Source of the DNA: Lachnospiraceae bacterium
Lineage (GTDB): Bacteria > Bacillota > Clostridia > Lachnospirales > Lachnospiraceae
Assembly: GCA_910575275.1 (NCBI GenBank)
Contig: CAJTEE010000006.1
Location: 62,001 to 126,000, forward strand
Direction of reading: 5' to 3'
Length of the DNA stretch: 64,000 nucleotides
A model generated the notes under the pieces. The model was given only the letters and a program-made list of their open reading frames with translations, was not told where the DNA came from and made no database searches. The position numbers and the translations under genes were made by a program. Shown piece by piece: positions 17,197-26,018 of the stretch; position 1 is the stretch's first letter; the number at the start of each line of letters is the position of its first letter.

Positions 17197-17957
17197 TGAG
17201 ACGGGCGGCCAGCCTCCTGCCTCTTTTCGCTGTCCTCCTGCTTCTTTCCGGCTGCGGCATCAAAAAGGAGCGCCAGGAGGCCAGGGAAAACGGTCTCGCG
17301 CTTATGGAAAGCGGCGATTACGAGGGCGCGATCGCCGTATTTGACGGGCTGATCGAGGAGGCGCGCCGTGTGACGGCCTTCGAGTTGGATGTCTTACGGT
17401 ACCGGGCAGAGGCAGAATTTGCGGCAGGCGACTATGAGGCGGCAGCCTACAGCTACGGCCTATTAAACGAGACGGACAAGGAGCGGGCAGAGTATGATTA
17501 CCTGGCCGCGGCGAGCCTGGCCATGGCCGGGGATACAGACGGCGCCAGGGAGCGCCTTGACGCCGGCCGCGCGCTGGATAAAGAGTGCAAAGAACCGGGC
17601 TTTGACGCCGCGATGGCCGCGCTCGCAAAAACCTACGAACAAGACGGAAACTGGGAGAAGGCCGTCTATACCTATCAGGAGTGTATTGACTGCGGCCATG
17701 ATACGGCACCGGTCTATAACCGGATGATGCTCGCCGCCATGGAGCAGGGAGACTATGAGACGGCGCTTTCCTGTGTCGGTCAGGGCCTTCTCGCAGCTGA
17801 CGGGGAGACGAGGCGGGCGCTCTTATTTAACGAGGCGGTCTGCTACGAATATCTGGGCGATTACGAAAAGGCCCTGGAGCTTTTTTCGGCGTATGTGGAG
17901 GAATTCGGGAGTGACGCGCAGGCGGAGCATGAGATCGCGTTTCTGGTGACGCGTTAA
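17196..17957 (+). CDS. TPR-repeat lipoprotein
   Basis: 253 residues. The lipobox LLSGC places the lipidated cysteine at residue 20, so it should be anchored outside the membrane. After it come about five helix-turn-helix repeats of tetratricopeptide type (for example ALMESGDYEGAIAVFDGLIE, and GDYEKALELFSAYVEEFG near the end), a protein-binding scaffold. The start codon overlaps the dut stop (TGATG) with GGAGGAG just before. Role unknown; the only context is its place between dut and hflX. Confidence 0.82.
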   Translation: MRRAASLLPLFAVLLLLSGCGIKKERQEARENGLALMESGDYEGAIAVFDGLIEEARRVTAFELDVLRYRAEAEFAAGDYEAAAYSYGLLNETDKERAEYDYLAAASLAMAGDTDGARERLDAGRALDKECKEPGFDAAMAALAKTYEQDGNWEKAVYTYQECIDCGHDTAPVYNRMMLAAMEQGDYETALSCVGQGLLAADGETRRALLFNEAVCYEYLGDYEKALELFSAYVEEFGSDAQAEHEIAFLVTR

Positions 17958-18007
17958 CGGCAGCCCGGTCAGACCGTCCTGCCGGCGAATCAGGAAAGGA
18001 AAGAGAT

Positions 18008-19258
18008 TTGGCAGAGCTGATTGAATTAAAAGCGATTGAGGAGCGAGTGGTTCTGGCGGCGGCCGTCATTGGGGCGGAGAGCGGGGCGGAGCGCTCCCTT
18101 GATGAGCTGGAGGAGCTCGCGAAAACGGCCGGGGCCGTGACCGTGGGCCGGATTCTCCAGAACCGGGAAAGCATTCATCCGGGGACCTATCTCGGCAAGG
18201 GGAAGATCGAAGAACTAAAGGAGCTTCTGTGGGAGACGGAGGCGACGGGAGTCATCTGTGACGACGAGCTTTCGCCGGCACAGCTTAAAAATCTGGAGGA
18301 AGCGCTCGAGACAAAGGTCATGGACCGGACGATGCTCATCCTCGATATTTTTGCGGCCCGGGCCAAGACAAGAGAGGGGAAGATCCAGGTAGAGCTCGCA
18401 CAACTCCGCTACCGTGCGGCGCGGCTGGTAGGAATAAACGCCTCGCTGTCGCGTCTTGGCGGCGGTATCGGGACGAGAGGCCCGGGAGAAAAAAAGCTGG
18501 AGGTCGACAGACGCCTGATCCATGACCGGATCGGACAGCTTAAGGCGGAGCTTGCCGACGTGACGCGCCATCGTGAGGTGACCCGCAAAAAGCGGGAGAG
18601 AGAGGGAACTCTGACGGCCGCGCTTGTCGGCTATACGAATGCCGGAAAATCCACGCTGTTAAATCGCCTGACACAGGCCGGAACTCTCGCCGAGGATAAG
18701 CTGTTTGCGACGCTGGACCCGACGACCCGGGCGCTTATACTGCCGGGCGGAGAGAAGGTGCTTCTTACGGATACGGTCGGCTTTATCAGGAAGCTTCCGC
18801 ATCATCTGATCGAAGCCTTTCAGAGTACACTCGAGGAGGCCAAATACTGCGACGTGATCCTGCATGTGGTGGACTGCGCGAATCCGCAGATGGATATGCA
18901 GATGCATGTGGTCTATGATACGCTGCACCGGTTAAAGATCCGGGACAAGGAGATCGTGACGATCTTTAACAAGGTTGATAAGCCAAATGCCGATCAGACA
19001 GGCAGAGACCCGTCGTCCGATTACCGCGTGCGGCTTTCGGCAAAAACGGGGGCCGGGATCGACTCGCTTTTGGAGACGCTCTCCGCAATTTTAAGAAAAC
19101 GCCGGATCTATTTTGAGAAAATATTTCCGTATGAGGAGGCGGGGCGAATCCAGAGGATCCGGCAGAACGGGCAGCTCCTGGAGGAGAGCTATAAGGAGGA
19201 CGGAATCCATGTGAAGGCCTACGTGCCCCTGGAACTCTTTGAACAGCTATACCGTTAA
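18008..19258 (+). CDS. hflX: GTPase HflX
   Basis: 416 residues from a TTG start at 18008 with AGGAAAGAG upstream. Ribosome-associated GTPase that splits stalled or stressed 70S ribosomes. The N-terminal HflX domain carries GKGKIEEL near residue 63 and the hinge GGGIGTRGPGEKKLE (151-165) followed by a coiled coil. The G domain begins at GYTNAGKS (208-215), with the switch TTRAL, DTVGFI near 257 and NKVD near 321. After its stop there is a 200-base gap with the NrdR-like boxes and the promoter of the second nrdD. Confidence 0.95.
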   Translation: MAELIELKAIEERVVLAAAVIGAESGAERSLDELEELAKTAGAVTVGRILQNRESIHPGTYLGKGKIEELKELLWETEATGVICDDELSPAQLKNLEEALETKVMDRTMLILDIFAARAKTREGKIQVELAQLRYRAARLVGINASLSRLGGGIGTRGPGEKKLEVDRRLIHDRIGQLKAELADVTRHREVTRKKREREGTLTAALVGYTNAGKSTLLNRLTQAGTLAEDKLFATLDPTTRALILPGGEKVLLTDTVGFIRKLPHHLIEAFQSTLEEAKYCDVILHVVDCANPQMDMQMHVVYDTLHRLKIRDKEIVTIFNKVDKPNADQTGRDPSSDYRVRLSAKTGAGIDSLLETLSAILRKRRIYFEKIFPYEEAGRIQRIRQNGQLLEESYKEDGIHVKAYVPLELFEQLYR

Positions 19259-19344
19259 ATCCTCGTATGGGGCATTAAAAACGCTCTGCAAAGCCGCCTG
19301 CGAGCTCACAGGACATGGTGGTATATATAGCGCTGATCCATAAT

Positions 19345-19400
19345 AAAAAACACAATATCTGGTTTGCAAAAAAAACATAAAACCAGATATTGTGTTTTTT
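19345..19400. promoter_or_regulatory. Paired NrdR-type boxes forming a perfect inverted repeat before the second nrdD
   Basis: Bases 19345-19365 and 19380-19400 are perfect 21-base complements with a 14-base spacer. Each arm contains a 16-base element, ACACAATATCTGGTTT (19350-19365) and its reverse complement (19380-19395), which resembles the NrdR box consensus ACACwATATnTwGTGT. Centres are 30 bases apart, close to three helical turns, as in known tandem NrdR boxes. The second box covers the -35 region of the promoter at 19390-19418, so binding would repress. The stem also ends in TTTTT and could terminate hflX transcription. Confidence 0.75.
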
Positions 19401-19418
19401 GTTGGAGTCTGCTATAAT
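19390..19418 (+). promoter_or_regulatory. Promoter of the second nrdD
   Basis: TTGTGT (19390-19395), 17-base spacer, perfect TATAAT (19413-19418). The -35 lies within the right NrdR-type box. The start codon at 19462 follows about 38 bases after the expected transcription start. Confidence 0.7.
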
Positions 19419-19461
19419 GGACTTCAGTCACGACTTTGACAGAAAAGAGAGGGGAAGCCAG

Positions 19462-21915
19462 ATGATAGAAGTGCTAAAACGCGATGGGGAGATCGCGGAA
19501 TTTAATTTAGGCAAGATCACAGAGGCGATCAAAAAAGCCTTCAGAGCAACGAAAAAAGACTACAACAACGAGATACTGGAGCTTTTGTCACTGCGTGTGA
19601 CGGCAGATTTCCAGTCCAAGATGCGGGACGGAAAGATCTCGGTCGAGGAGATCCAGGACAGCGTGGAGCATGTGCTGGAGGAAACGGGTTACACGGATAT
19701 CGCAAAGGCGTATATTTTATATAGAAAGCAGCGCGAGCGCATCCGCAATATGAAGAACACGATCCTGGACTATAAGGACGTGGTCAACAGCTACGTAAAG
19801 GTCGAGGACTGGCGCGTCAAGGAAAATTCCACAGTCACCTACTCGGTCGGCGGCCTGATCTTAAGCAATTCGGGTGCGATCACGGCCAATTACTGGCTTT
19901 CGGAGATCTATGACACCGAGATCGCCGAGGCACACAGAAACTGCGATCTGCATCTGCACGATCTGTCCATGCTGACCGGCTACTGCGCGGGCTGGTCGTT
20001 AAGACAGCTCATCGAGGAGGGCCTGGGCGGCATCCCGGGAAAGATCACCTCCTCCCCGGCCAAGCACCTTTCCGTTCTCTGTAACCAGATGGTCAATTTC
20101 CTCGGAATCATGCAGAATGAGTGGGCCGGCGCGCAGGCATTCTCCTCGTTTGACACGTATCTGGCGCCGTTTGTCCGTGTGGACAGCCTGGATTATCCGG
20201 CCGTCAAGAAATGCATCGAGTCCTTTATTTATGGTGTGAATACGCCGAGCCGCTGGGGTACGCAGGCACCGTTTTCCAATATCACGCTGGACTGGACGGT
20301 CCCCGAGGACATGGCGAAGATGCCGGCGATCGTGGGCGGAAAGACGATGGATTTCACCTACGGGGACTGCAAGGCGGAGATGGATATGATCAATAAGGCA
20401 TTTATTGAGACTATGGTGGAGGGCGACGCAAACGGGCGCGGCTTCCAGTACCCGATCCCCACGTACTCGATCACAAAAGACTTTGACTGGTCCGATACGG
20501 AGAACAACCGCCTGCTGTTTGAGATGACCTCCAAATACGGGACTCCTTATTTCTCCAATTACATCAACAGTGACATGCAGCCGAGCGACGTCCGCAGCAT
20601 GTGCTGCCGTCTGCGCCTGGATCTGCGCGAGCTCCGGAAAAAGACGGGCGGCTTCTTTGGCTCCGGCGAGAGCACGGGCTCCGTCGGCGTGGTGACAGTG
20701 AACGTCCCCCGGATCGCCTATCTGGCAAAGGATGAGAAAGACTTCTATGACCGCCTGGACCATATGATGGACGTTGCCGCCAGATCCTTAAAGATCAAGC
20801 GCGAGGTCATCACCAAGCTTCTGGACAGCGGCCTGTACCCCTATACGAAGCGGTATCTCGGGACGTTTGAAAATCATTTTTCGACGATCGGCTTAATCGG
20901 AATGAATGAGGCCTGCCTGAATGCGAAGTGGATCCGGGAGGACATGGTGAGCCCGAAGGCGCAGGCGTTTACGAAGGCGGTCTTAAACCATATGCGGGAC
21001 CGTCTGATTACATACCAGGAGGAATACGGCGATCTGTATAACCTGGAAGCGACACCGGCCGAGTCCACGACCTACAGGCTGGCCAAGCATGACAAGGAAA
21101 AATATCCGGATATCATTACGGCCGGCTGCGAAAAGGACGGGACGCCGTATTATACGAACAGCTCCCATCTGCCGGTCTCTTATACGGCGGACGTATTCGA
21201 TGCGCTGGATATCCAGGATGAGCTGCAGACGCTTTACACATCCGGGACGGTGTTCCATGCGTTCCTCGGCGAGAAGCTTCCGGACTGGCGGGCGGCGGCA
21301 AAGCTTGTGCGAACGATCGCCGAGAATTATAGGCTTCCCTACTATACGCTGTCCCCGACCTACTCGATCTGCAAGGAGCACGGATATCTCACCGGCGAGC
21401 ATTTCACATGCCCGAACTGTGGGGAGAAAGCGGAGGTATACAGCCGAATCACCGGCTACTATCGCCCGGTCCAGAACTGGAATGACGGGAAGACCCAGGA
21501 ATATAAGGAACGGAAGCTGTATGATGTGGGAAATTCTGTCCTGAAGCGGCCTGAGCGGACAAGTGCAGAGGAGCAAAAGCAGGAGGAAACGGCCAGACAG
21601 GCGGCAGCCCGGAAGGCAAAGCCCCAGGAGAAAACGGCCGTGCGGATGGAGACAATTCCGGCGGACAAACGGCAGGGCTTTGCCGCAGGCAACGGCGCTT
21701 TCCTCTTTACGACCAAGACCTGTCCGAACTGCCGGATCGCGAAAGAGTTTTTAAAGAACGAGGAGTACAAGGTCGTGGACGCCGAGGAGAATCCTGAGAT
21801 CTCTGACGCTTATGGGATCATGCAGGCACCGACGTTAGTAGTCATAAAGGATGGAGAAGTGAAAAAGTTTGTCAATGCGACGAACATCAAACGGTATGTG
21901 GAATCAAAGAAATAG
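19462..21915 (+). CDS. nrdD: Class III ribonucleotide reductase with fused C-terminal thioredoxin-like domain
   Basis: 817 residues from ATG 19462 (AGAGGGGAAG upstream); an in-frame ATG at 19390 lies in the promoter and is rejected. Residues 1-90 are an ATP-cone. The barrel follows, then a C-terminal region with CPNC (only this pair plus an upstream Cys and His rather than two CxxC pairs) and the glycyl radical motif RITGY, Gly near 665. A Glu/Lys/Ala linker of about 55 residues leads to an 80-residue redoxin with TCPNC (Cys 754 and 757), MQAPTLVV (the cis-Pro) and a final helix. In known class III subgroups the reductant is formate or a separate NrdH/thioredoxin; here the redoxin is built in, so self-reduction is inferred. 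No second activase is nearby. Confidence 0.92.
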   Translation: MIEVLKRDGEIAEFNLGKITEAIKKAFRATKKDYNNEILELLSLRVTADFQSKMRDGKISVEEIQDSVEHVLEETGYTDIAKAYILYRKQRERIRNMKNTILDYKDVVNSYVKVEDWRVKENSTVTYSVGGLILSNSGAITANYWLSEIYDTEIAEAHRNCDLHLHDLSMLTGYCAGWSLRQLIEEGLGGIPGKITSSPAKHLSVLCNQMVNFLGIMQNEWAGAQAFSSFDTYLAPFVRVDSLDYPAVKKCIESFIYGVNTPSRWGTQAPFSNITLDWTVPEDMAKMPAIVGGKTMDFTYGDCKAEMDMINKAFIETMVEGDANGRGFQYPIPTYSITKDFDWSDTENNRLLFEMTSKYGTPYFSNYINSDMQPSDVRSMCCRLRLDLRELRKKTGGFFGSGESTGSVGVVTVNVPRIAYLAKDEKDFYDRLDHMMDVAARSLKIKREVITKLLDSGLYPYTKRYLGTFENHFSTIGLIGMNEACLNAKWIREDMVSPKAQAFTKAVLNHMRDRLITYQEEYGDLYNLEATPAESTTYRLAKHDKEKYPDIITAGCEKDGTPYYTNSSHLPVSYTADVFDALDIQDELQTLYTSGTVFHAFLGEKLPDWRAAAKLVRTIAENYRLPYYTLSPTYSICKEHGYLTGEHFTCPNCGEKAEVYSRITGYYRPVQNWNDGKTQEYKERKLYDVGNSVLKRPERTSAEEQKQEETARQAAARKAKPQEKTAVRMETIPADKRQGFAAGNGAFLFTTKTCPNCRIAKEFLKNEEYKVVDAEENPEISDAYGIMQAPTLVVIKDGEVKKFVNATNIKRYVESKK

Positions 21916-21949
21916 AGCGCCCAAATAGCGGGTAGGAGGATATCTGGAT

Positions 21950-23284
21950 ATGGATAAGGACTATCTGGTAAAAAAGAAGCCCTTCCACGCGCTTGTGATA
22001 TTTGCGCTTCCGATGATCGTCGGAAATCTGTTTCAGCAGACCTACACGATGGCGGATTCCGCCATCGTGGGACGATTTGTGGGCGAGCAGGCTTTGGCTG
22101 CGGTCGGGGCCTCTCATGCGCTTACGAATACGTTTATCTGTGTTGCGATTGGCGGCGGGATCGGTGCGTCGGTCGTTGTGAGCCGGTTTTTTGGCGCAAA
22201 GGAATATACAAATATGAAGCGTGCCGTGTTTACGGCACTGCTTTCATTTCTGGCTGTGAGCCTCCTTTTGGGAGGCGTGGGGCTTTTACTTGGCAGGACG
22301 ATCATGGTCGCCCTGAACACGCCGTCCGACGTGCTTTCCATGGCGGTCGAGTATCTGCAGATTTATTTTTTGGGGCTGCCGTTTCTCTTTATGTATAACG
22401 TGCTGTCCTCCATGTTCAATGCACTCGGGAAATCACGGATCCCGCTGTACTTTTTGATTTTTTCCTCCGTATTTAATGTGCTGCTGGACCTGCTTCTTGT
22501 CACGCGCTTTCAGATGGGGGTTGCAGGTGTTGCGTGGGCGACGCTGATCGCGCAGGGGCTCTCCTCGTTTCTGTCGTTTCTGGTATTTTTGCGGGAGATC
22601 GGGCGGCTGGAGTCCGTACGGACGAAGATCTTTGACAGGGCGGAGCTCTGGACGATGACAAAGATCGCGCTGCCCTCCATTTTGCAGCAGTCCACGGTTT
22701 CCATCGGCATGATGCTTGTGCAGTCAGTCGTCAACGGGTTCGGTTCGGAGGCGTTGGCGGGCTTTTCCGCGGGTATGCGGATCCAGTCGATCTGCATCGT
22801 CCCGATGTCCGGACTCGGCAACGCGATGTCTTCGTATACGGCGCAGAATATCGGGGCGCATAAAAAAGAACGCGTCGTGGAGGGCTACCGTGCGGCCACG
22901 ATTCTTGTAATCGCCTGTTCGATTGTCCTGTGTGCGGCAATGCAGTGCTTTAGCGGCCCGCTGATCTCTTTGTTCCTTGGAGAGGAAGGGACGGCCACGG
23001 CGTTTTCCACAGGAAGAGGGTATCTGACCTTCATCGGATGGTTTTTCTGCTTGATCGGGTTTAAGATGTCCGTGGACGGCCTGCTTCGGGGCGCGGGTGA
23101 CATGAAGATGTTTACGATCGCGAATCTCGTCAATCTCACACTTCGCGTTACGCTTGCGGTTGCATTTGCGCCGCAGGTAGGGATCGCAATGGTCTGGTAT
23201 GCTGTGCCGGTCGGCTGGGCGGCCAACTGGATCATCTCGTATGCAGAGTACCGCACGGGAAAATGGAAGCGGATCTCTGCGTGA
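21950..23284 (+). CDS. MATE-family multidrug/metabolite exporter
   Basis: 444 residues, usual MATE length, with twelve predicted membrane helices in two similar halves. The N-terminal stretch FALPMIVGNLFQQTYTMADS and the helix GFGSEALAGFSAGMRIQS are typical of the NorM/DinF-like clade common in Clostridia. Such proteins export cationic drugs or metabolites using Na+ or H+ gradients. The start has GTAGGAGG 14-20 bases upstream. It follows the second nrdD by 34 bases with no clear terminator, so read-through is likely; no functional link is implied. Confidence 0.92.
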   Translation: MDKDYLVKKKPFHALVIFALPMIVGNLFQQTYTMADSAIVGRFVGEQALAAVGASHALTNTFICVAIGGGIGASVVVSRFFGAKEYTNMKRAVFTALLSFLAVSLLLGGVGLLLGRTIMVALNTPSDVLSMAVEYLQIYFLGLPFLFMYNVLSSMFNALGKSRIPLYFLIFSSVFNVLLDLLLVTRFQMGVAGVAWATLIAQGLSSFLSFLVFLREIGRLESVRTKIFDRAELWTMTKIALPSILQQSTVSIGMMLVQSVVNGFGSEALAGFSAGMRIQSICIVPMSGLGNAMSSYTAQNIGAHKKERVVEGYRAATILVIACSIVLCAAMQCFSGPLISLFLGEEGTATAFSTGRGYLTFIGWFFCLIGFKMSVDGLLRGAGDMKMFTIANLVNLTLRVTLAVAFAPQVGIAMVWYAVPVGWAANWIISYAEYRTGKWKRISA

Positions 23285-23316
23285 TGCCGGCGCTTCCTTC
23301 TTGGCCGGCTGGAGTC

Positions 23317-24192
23317 CTAGACCTCCCTGTCGGAGTTTAAAAAGCCCTGGCCATAGACCTCCTTGGCCTCGGAGACGATGAGAAAGGCGCCCGGGTCGAT
23401 GCCGTAGATCAGCTTTTTGGCTTTGTAAAACTGCTTCTTATCGACGACACAGATTACGGTCTCGCCGCTTGTATTGGAGTAGGCGCCGCGGCTTTTGATG
23501 AACGTACAGCCGCGCTCGACATGTGCCATGAGCGAGGCGGCGATCTCGGCCGAGCGGGGCGAGATGATCGTCAGCATGGTGCTTTTGTTCAGGCCATAGA
23601 GGATCAGATCGATCACATGTGTGCTCACGGTCATTGTGATCAGGCCATAGAGGCCGGATTCGATGTTTTTAAACACCAGCATGGAGGAGGCGATGATCAC
23701 AAGGTCGATGCACATAATGGCGCTTCCGGTCTGCAGGTGAGGACGGGATTTCTGTAAAAGCTTGGCTGCGATATCGCCGCCTCCGGTCGTGGAGCCCCGC
23801 ATGAAGATAAGAGCGATGCTTGTACCGACTAAAATTCCGCCGAAAATACAGGAGAGCATCTTATCGCCCGCATAAACGGGGACGTGCGGTGTAATCACCA
23901 CATCGAGGATTGTGGTCAGGATGATCACGGTTTTCATGGTTTTCAAGGTCCGCTCTTTCCCGAGGAGAGTCCAGGCGGCAATGAACAGTGGAATGTTGAT
24001 GAAAAGCGTGAGGGTACCAATGGGAAGACCGGTGAAACGGTTTAGAAGAATGGCAAGTCCCGCTGCTCCGCCGGGGGCGACGTCGATGCTGTCGATGAAG
24101 CAGTGAAGGCCGACGGCCTGCAGGAGGCCGCCGGCGATGTCGTAGAGAAGGTCGAGAGCAAGCTCACGTGGACGCAGTCTTTTGGAATTCAT
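23317..24192 (-). CDS. YitT family membrane protein
   Basis: 291 residues from the start at 24192, where AGAAAGGA lies 8 bases upstream; the open frame runs further upstream but without a ribosome site. The first 190 residues carry five to six membrane helices with the YitT_membrane pattern (DVAPGGAAGLAILLNRFTG, FMRGSTTGGGDI). The last 80 residues are a soluble DUF2179-type domain (GAYSNTSGETVICVV). The family is widespread in Firmicutes and has no agreed function. It is probably co-transcribed with the siroheme reductase gene that ends 123 bases upstream. Confidence 0.9.
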   Translation of the reverse strand: MNSKRLRPRELALDLLYDIAGGLLQAVGLHCFIDSIDVAPGGAAGLAILLNRFTGLPIGTLTLFINIPLFIAAWTLLGKERTLKTMKTVIILTTILDVVITPHVPVYAGDKMLSCIFGGILVGTSIALIFMRGSTTGGGDIAAKLLQKSRPHLQTGSAIMCIDLVIIASSMLVFKNIESGLYGLITMTVSTHVIDLILYGLNKSTMLTIISPRSAEIAASLMAHVERGCTFIKSRGAYSNTSGETVICVVDKKQFYKAKKLIYGIDPGAFLIVSEAKEVYGQGFLNSDREV

Positions 24193-24223
24193 GGGGGTAG
24201 TCCTTTCTGATGGTGAGGAGTTC

Positions 24224-24265
24224 GCCGTGGGCGTGGCCGGTATGATACACGAGTGGGCCCACGGC
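24224..24265. promoter_or_regulatory. GC-rich hairpin between the siroheme reductase and yitT genes
   Basis: GCCGTGGGC (24224-24232) and GCCCACGGC (24257-24265) are perfect 9-base complements. No T tract follows on the minus strand, so it looks like an intercistronic mRNA stem rather than a terminator. Confidence 0.45.
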
Positions 24266-24315
24266 TGTTTTATTGGCTGGCCGGATGGAAAAAAGCACGC
24301 CGGATACAAATAGGG

Positions 24316-25869
24316 TCAGGCGATATAGGGGGCGGCGATGCGTTTGACGGCCTCGGGGTCCGCGGTGTTCCAGGCGGCGAAATCCTTGCCGCTTTCTGCT
24401 GCGGCTTTTCCGAGTGCTACGAGAAAATCCGGGATCTCGGTCTCCAGCATAGGGCCGACCTCCTGGCCCATGGCTTCGCTTCCCTGGCGGTCGGAACCGT
24501 TGATATAGAAGACGAAGGCCGGCTGCGGTTTTTTGTCGATCATCTTGACACCGCCGCGGAAGCCCAGAGAGCCGATCTGATGGGTACCGCAGGAGGATGG
24601 GCAGCCGGAAATGTGGATCTGCGGGAGGGCGCCATCCGGGATACCGGCCTCGCGGACGGCCTTTATGCAGGCGGCGAGAAGCGCCTGTGAATCGCGGACG
24701 CCGACCTGGCAGATGCTTGCGCCGATGCAGCTTACGGAGGACTCGAAGACGGTTTTGGCGCTGTCTTTGGTGAGTTCCAGGATTGTCTGGACTTCATCCC
24801 CGTCCAGGTTGACAATATAGGCGCTTTCGTCGGGGGATAAGCGAAGCTCGGCCTCCGGGATCTTTTGCAGACAGTCGCTCAGGGCGCAGAAGGCGTCGGG
24901 AGTCGGCTGGCCGCCGATCGGATGCCAGACAACCGTGTAAAGCCCGGGCTGCTTCTGGGAGAGTACGCGGGAATCCGAGCCGGTATAGGGCTTTCCGGGT
25001 TTCCTTACGGGCGTGGAGGAAGCCGAAATCGTCAGATCCTCGCCCGAAGCCAAGACCTCGTCAAGCTTTTCCAGATATGCCTTTTTATAGTTTTCTGCGC
25101 CGCCGAGAGCCTCCTGCATATAGCGCGTACGGGCCTTGCCGCGGTTTTCGTAATTCCCGTAGGCACGGAAGGTGAGCCACATGGCTTTGATATAGTAGAG
25201 AATTTTTGTGGGCTCCACAGCTTCGGCGACCTTTACGCCAAAGCGGGGGGTATTTCCAAGACCCCCGGCGCTGTATACGTCAAAGGTCCCGTCTTCGCGG
25301 GCGGCAAAGCCTAGATCACGGAAGGTGGCGTGGGTCAAATTGGCCGGGGAGCCGGAGAAGCCGACTTTTAATTTCCGGGGCATTTTTTCAGCTTTGATGA
25401 AGTTCATCAGATAGTCGGAAGCGGCTCTTGCATAGGGGAGGACGTCAAAGTATTCGTCTGCCTCGACACCGGAGAGCGGGGAACACATCACATTCCGCGG
25501 GAAATCCCCGCCGCCGCCCATCGTTACGATGCCATGGTCAAGTGCTTCCTCCATGATCGCGCAGACTGCGTCCGGCTGGAGATCGTGGAGCTGGATCGTC
25601 TGGCAGGTGGTAAAGTGGAGCTTTGTCACATGATGTTTGCGGAGCGCGTCGGCGGTAAAGGCAAGACGTTCCTTTGTCACCTGTCCGGCAGTCATGCGGA
25701 GCCTCAGCATACTGGCTTTGCCTCCCTTTTGGGCGTAGCTTCCATAGAAGCCGGAGAAGCCCTTGTAGGCACCCTTGTCCAGCTCACCGGCATAAAAAGC
25801 CTTTGTTTTCTCCCTGAAAGCGGGAAGCTCTGCTTTCCAGGTCTGAGGGTCGATCGTTTTCATAGTCAT
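24316..25869 (-). CDS. Siroheme-dependent nitrite/sulfite reductase
   Basis: 517 residues, single-chain class. It has the duplicated ferredoxin-like half domains followed by siroheme/4Fe-4S domains. The cluster and heme ligands are all there: C-x5-C at 381/387 (CIGASIC) and C-x3-C at 423/427 (SGCPSSCG). The N-terminal half has the matching KLHFTTCQTIQLH and GGGGDFPRNV segments. It would reduce nitrite to ammonia or sulfite to sulfide with six electrons from ferredoxin or a similar donor. Which substrate it uses cannot be told. No siroheme synthesis or nitrate/sulfate genes lie nearby. Start at 25869 is spaced correctly from AAAGGA. Confidence 0.88.
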   Translation of the reverse strand: MTMKTIDPQTWKAELPAFREKTKAFYAGELDKGAYKGFSGFYGSYAQKGGKASMLRLRMTAGQVTKERLAFTADALRKHHVTKLHFTTCQTIQLHDLQPDAVCAIMEEALDHGIVTMGGGGDFPRNVMCSPLSGVEADEYFDVLPYARAASDYLMNFIKAEKMPRKLKVGFSGSPANLTHATFRDLGFAAREDGTFDVYSAGGLGNTPRFGVKVAEAVEPTKILYYIKAMWLTFRAYGNYENRGKARTRYMQEALGGAENYKKAYLEKLDEVLASGEDLTISASSTPVRKPGKPYTGSDSRVLSQKQPGLYTVVWHPIGGQPTPDAFCALSDCLQKIPEAELRLSPDESAYIVNLDGDEVQTILELTKDSAKTVFESSVSCIGASICQVGVRDSQALLAACIKAVREAGIPDGALPQIHISGCPSSCGTHQIGSLGFRGGVKMIDKKPQPAFVFYINGSDRQGSEAMGQEVGPMLETEIPDFLVALGKAAAESGKDFAAWNTADPEAVKRIAAPYIA

Positions 25870-26018
25870 AGTAGAGGTTCCTTTCTCTTTTAATTATTGG
25901 GATTGTAGCACAAAAACAGGGAAACATCCAGGGGGATGTTCGCAGTGGTTTTCATTGTAAAACGGCCGGAAATGGTTTAAGATAAGAGCATATTTTATAA
26001 AACAGGAGGGAAAAGGTT

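Noticed and set aside
19259-19344. Possible tRNA or small RNA gene after hflX
   Set aside because: No cloverleaf, no CCA end and no internal promoter-like boxes are seen.
19999-20763. 254-codon minus-strand open frame within the second nrdD
   Set aside because: Antisense to a strongly conserved catalytic region; no ribosome site and no family-like pattern.
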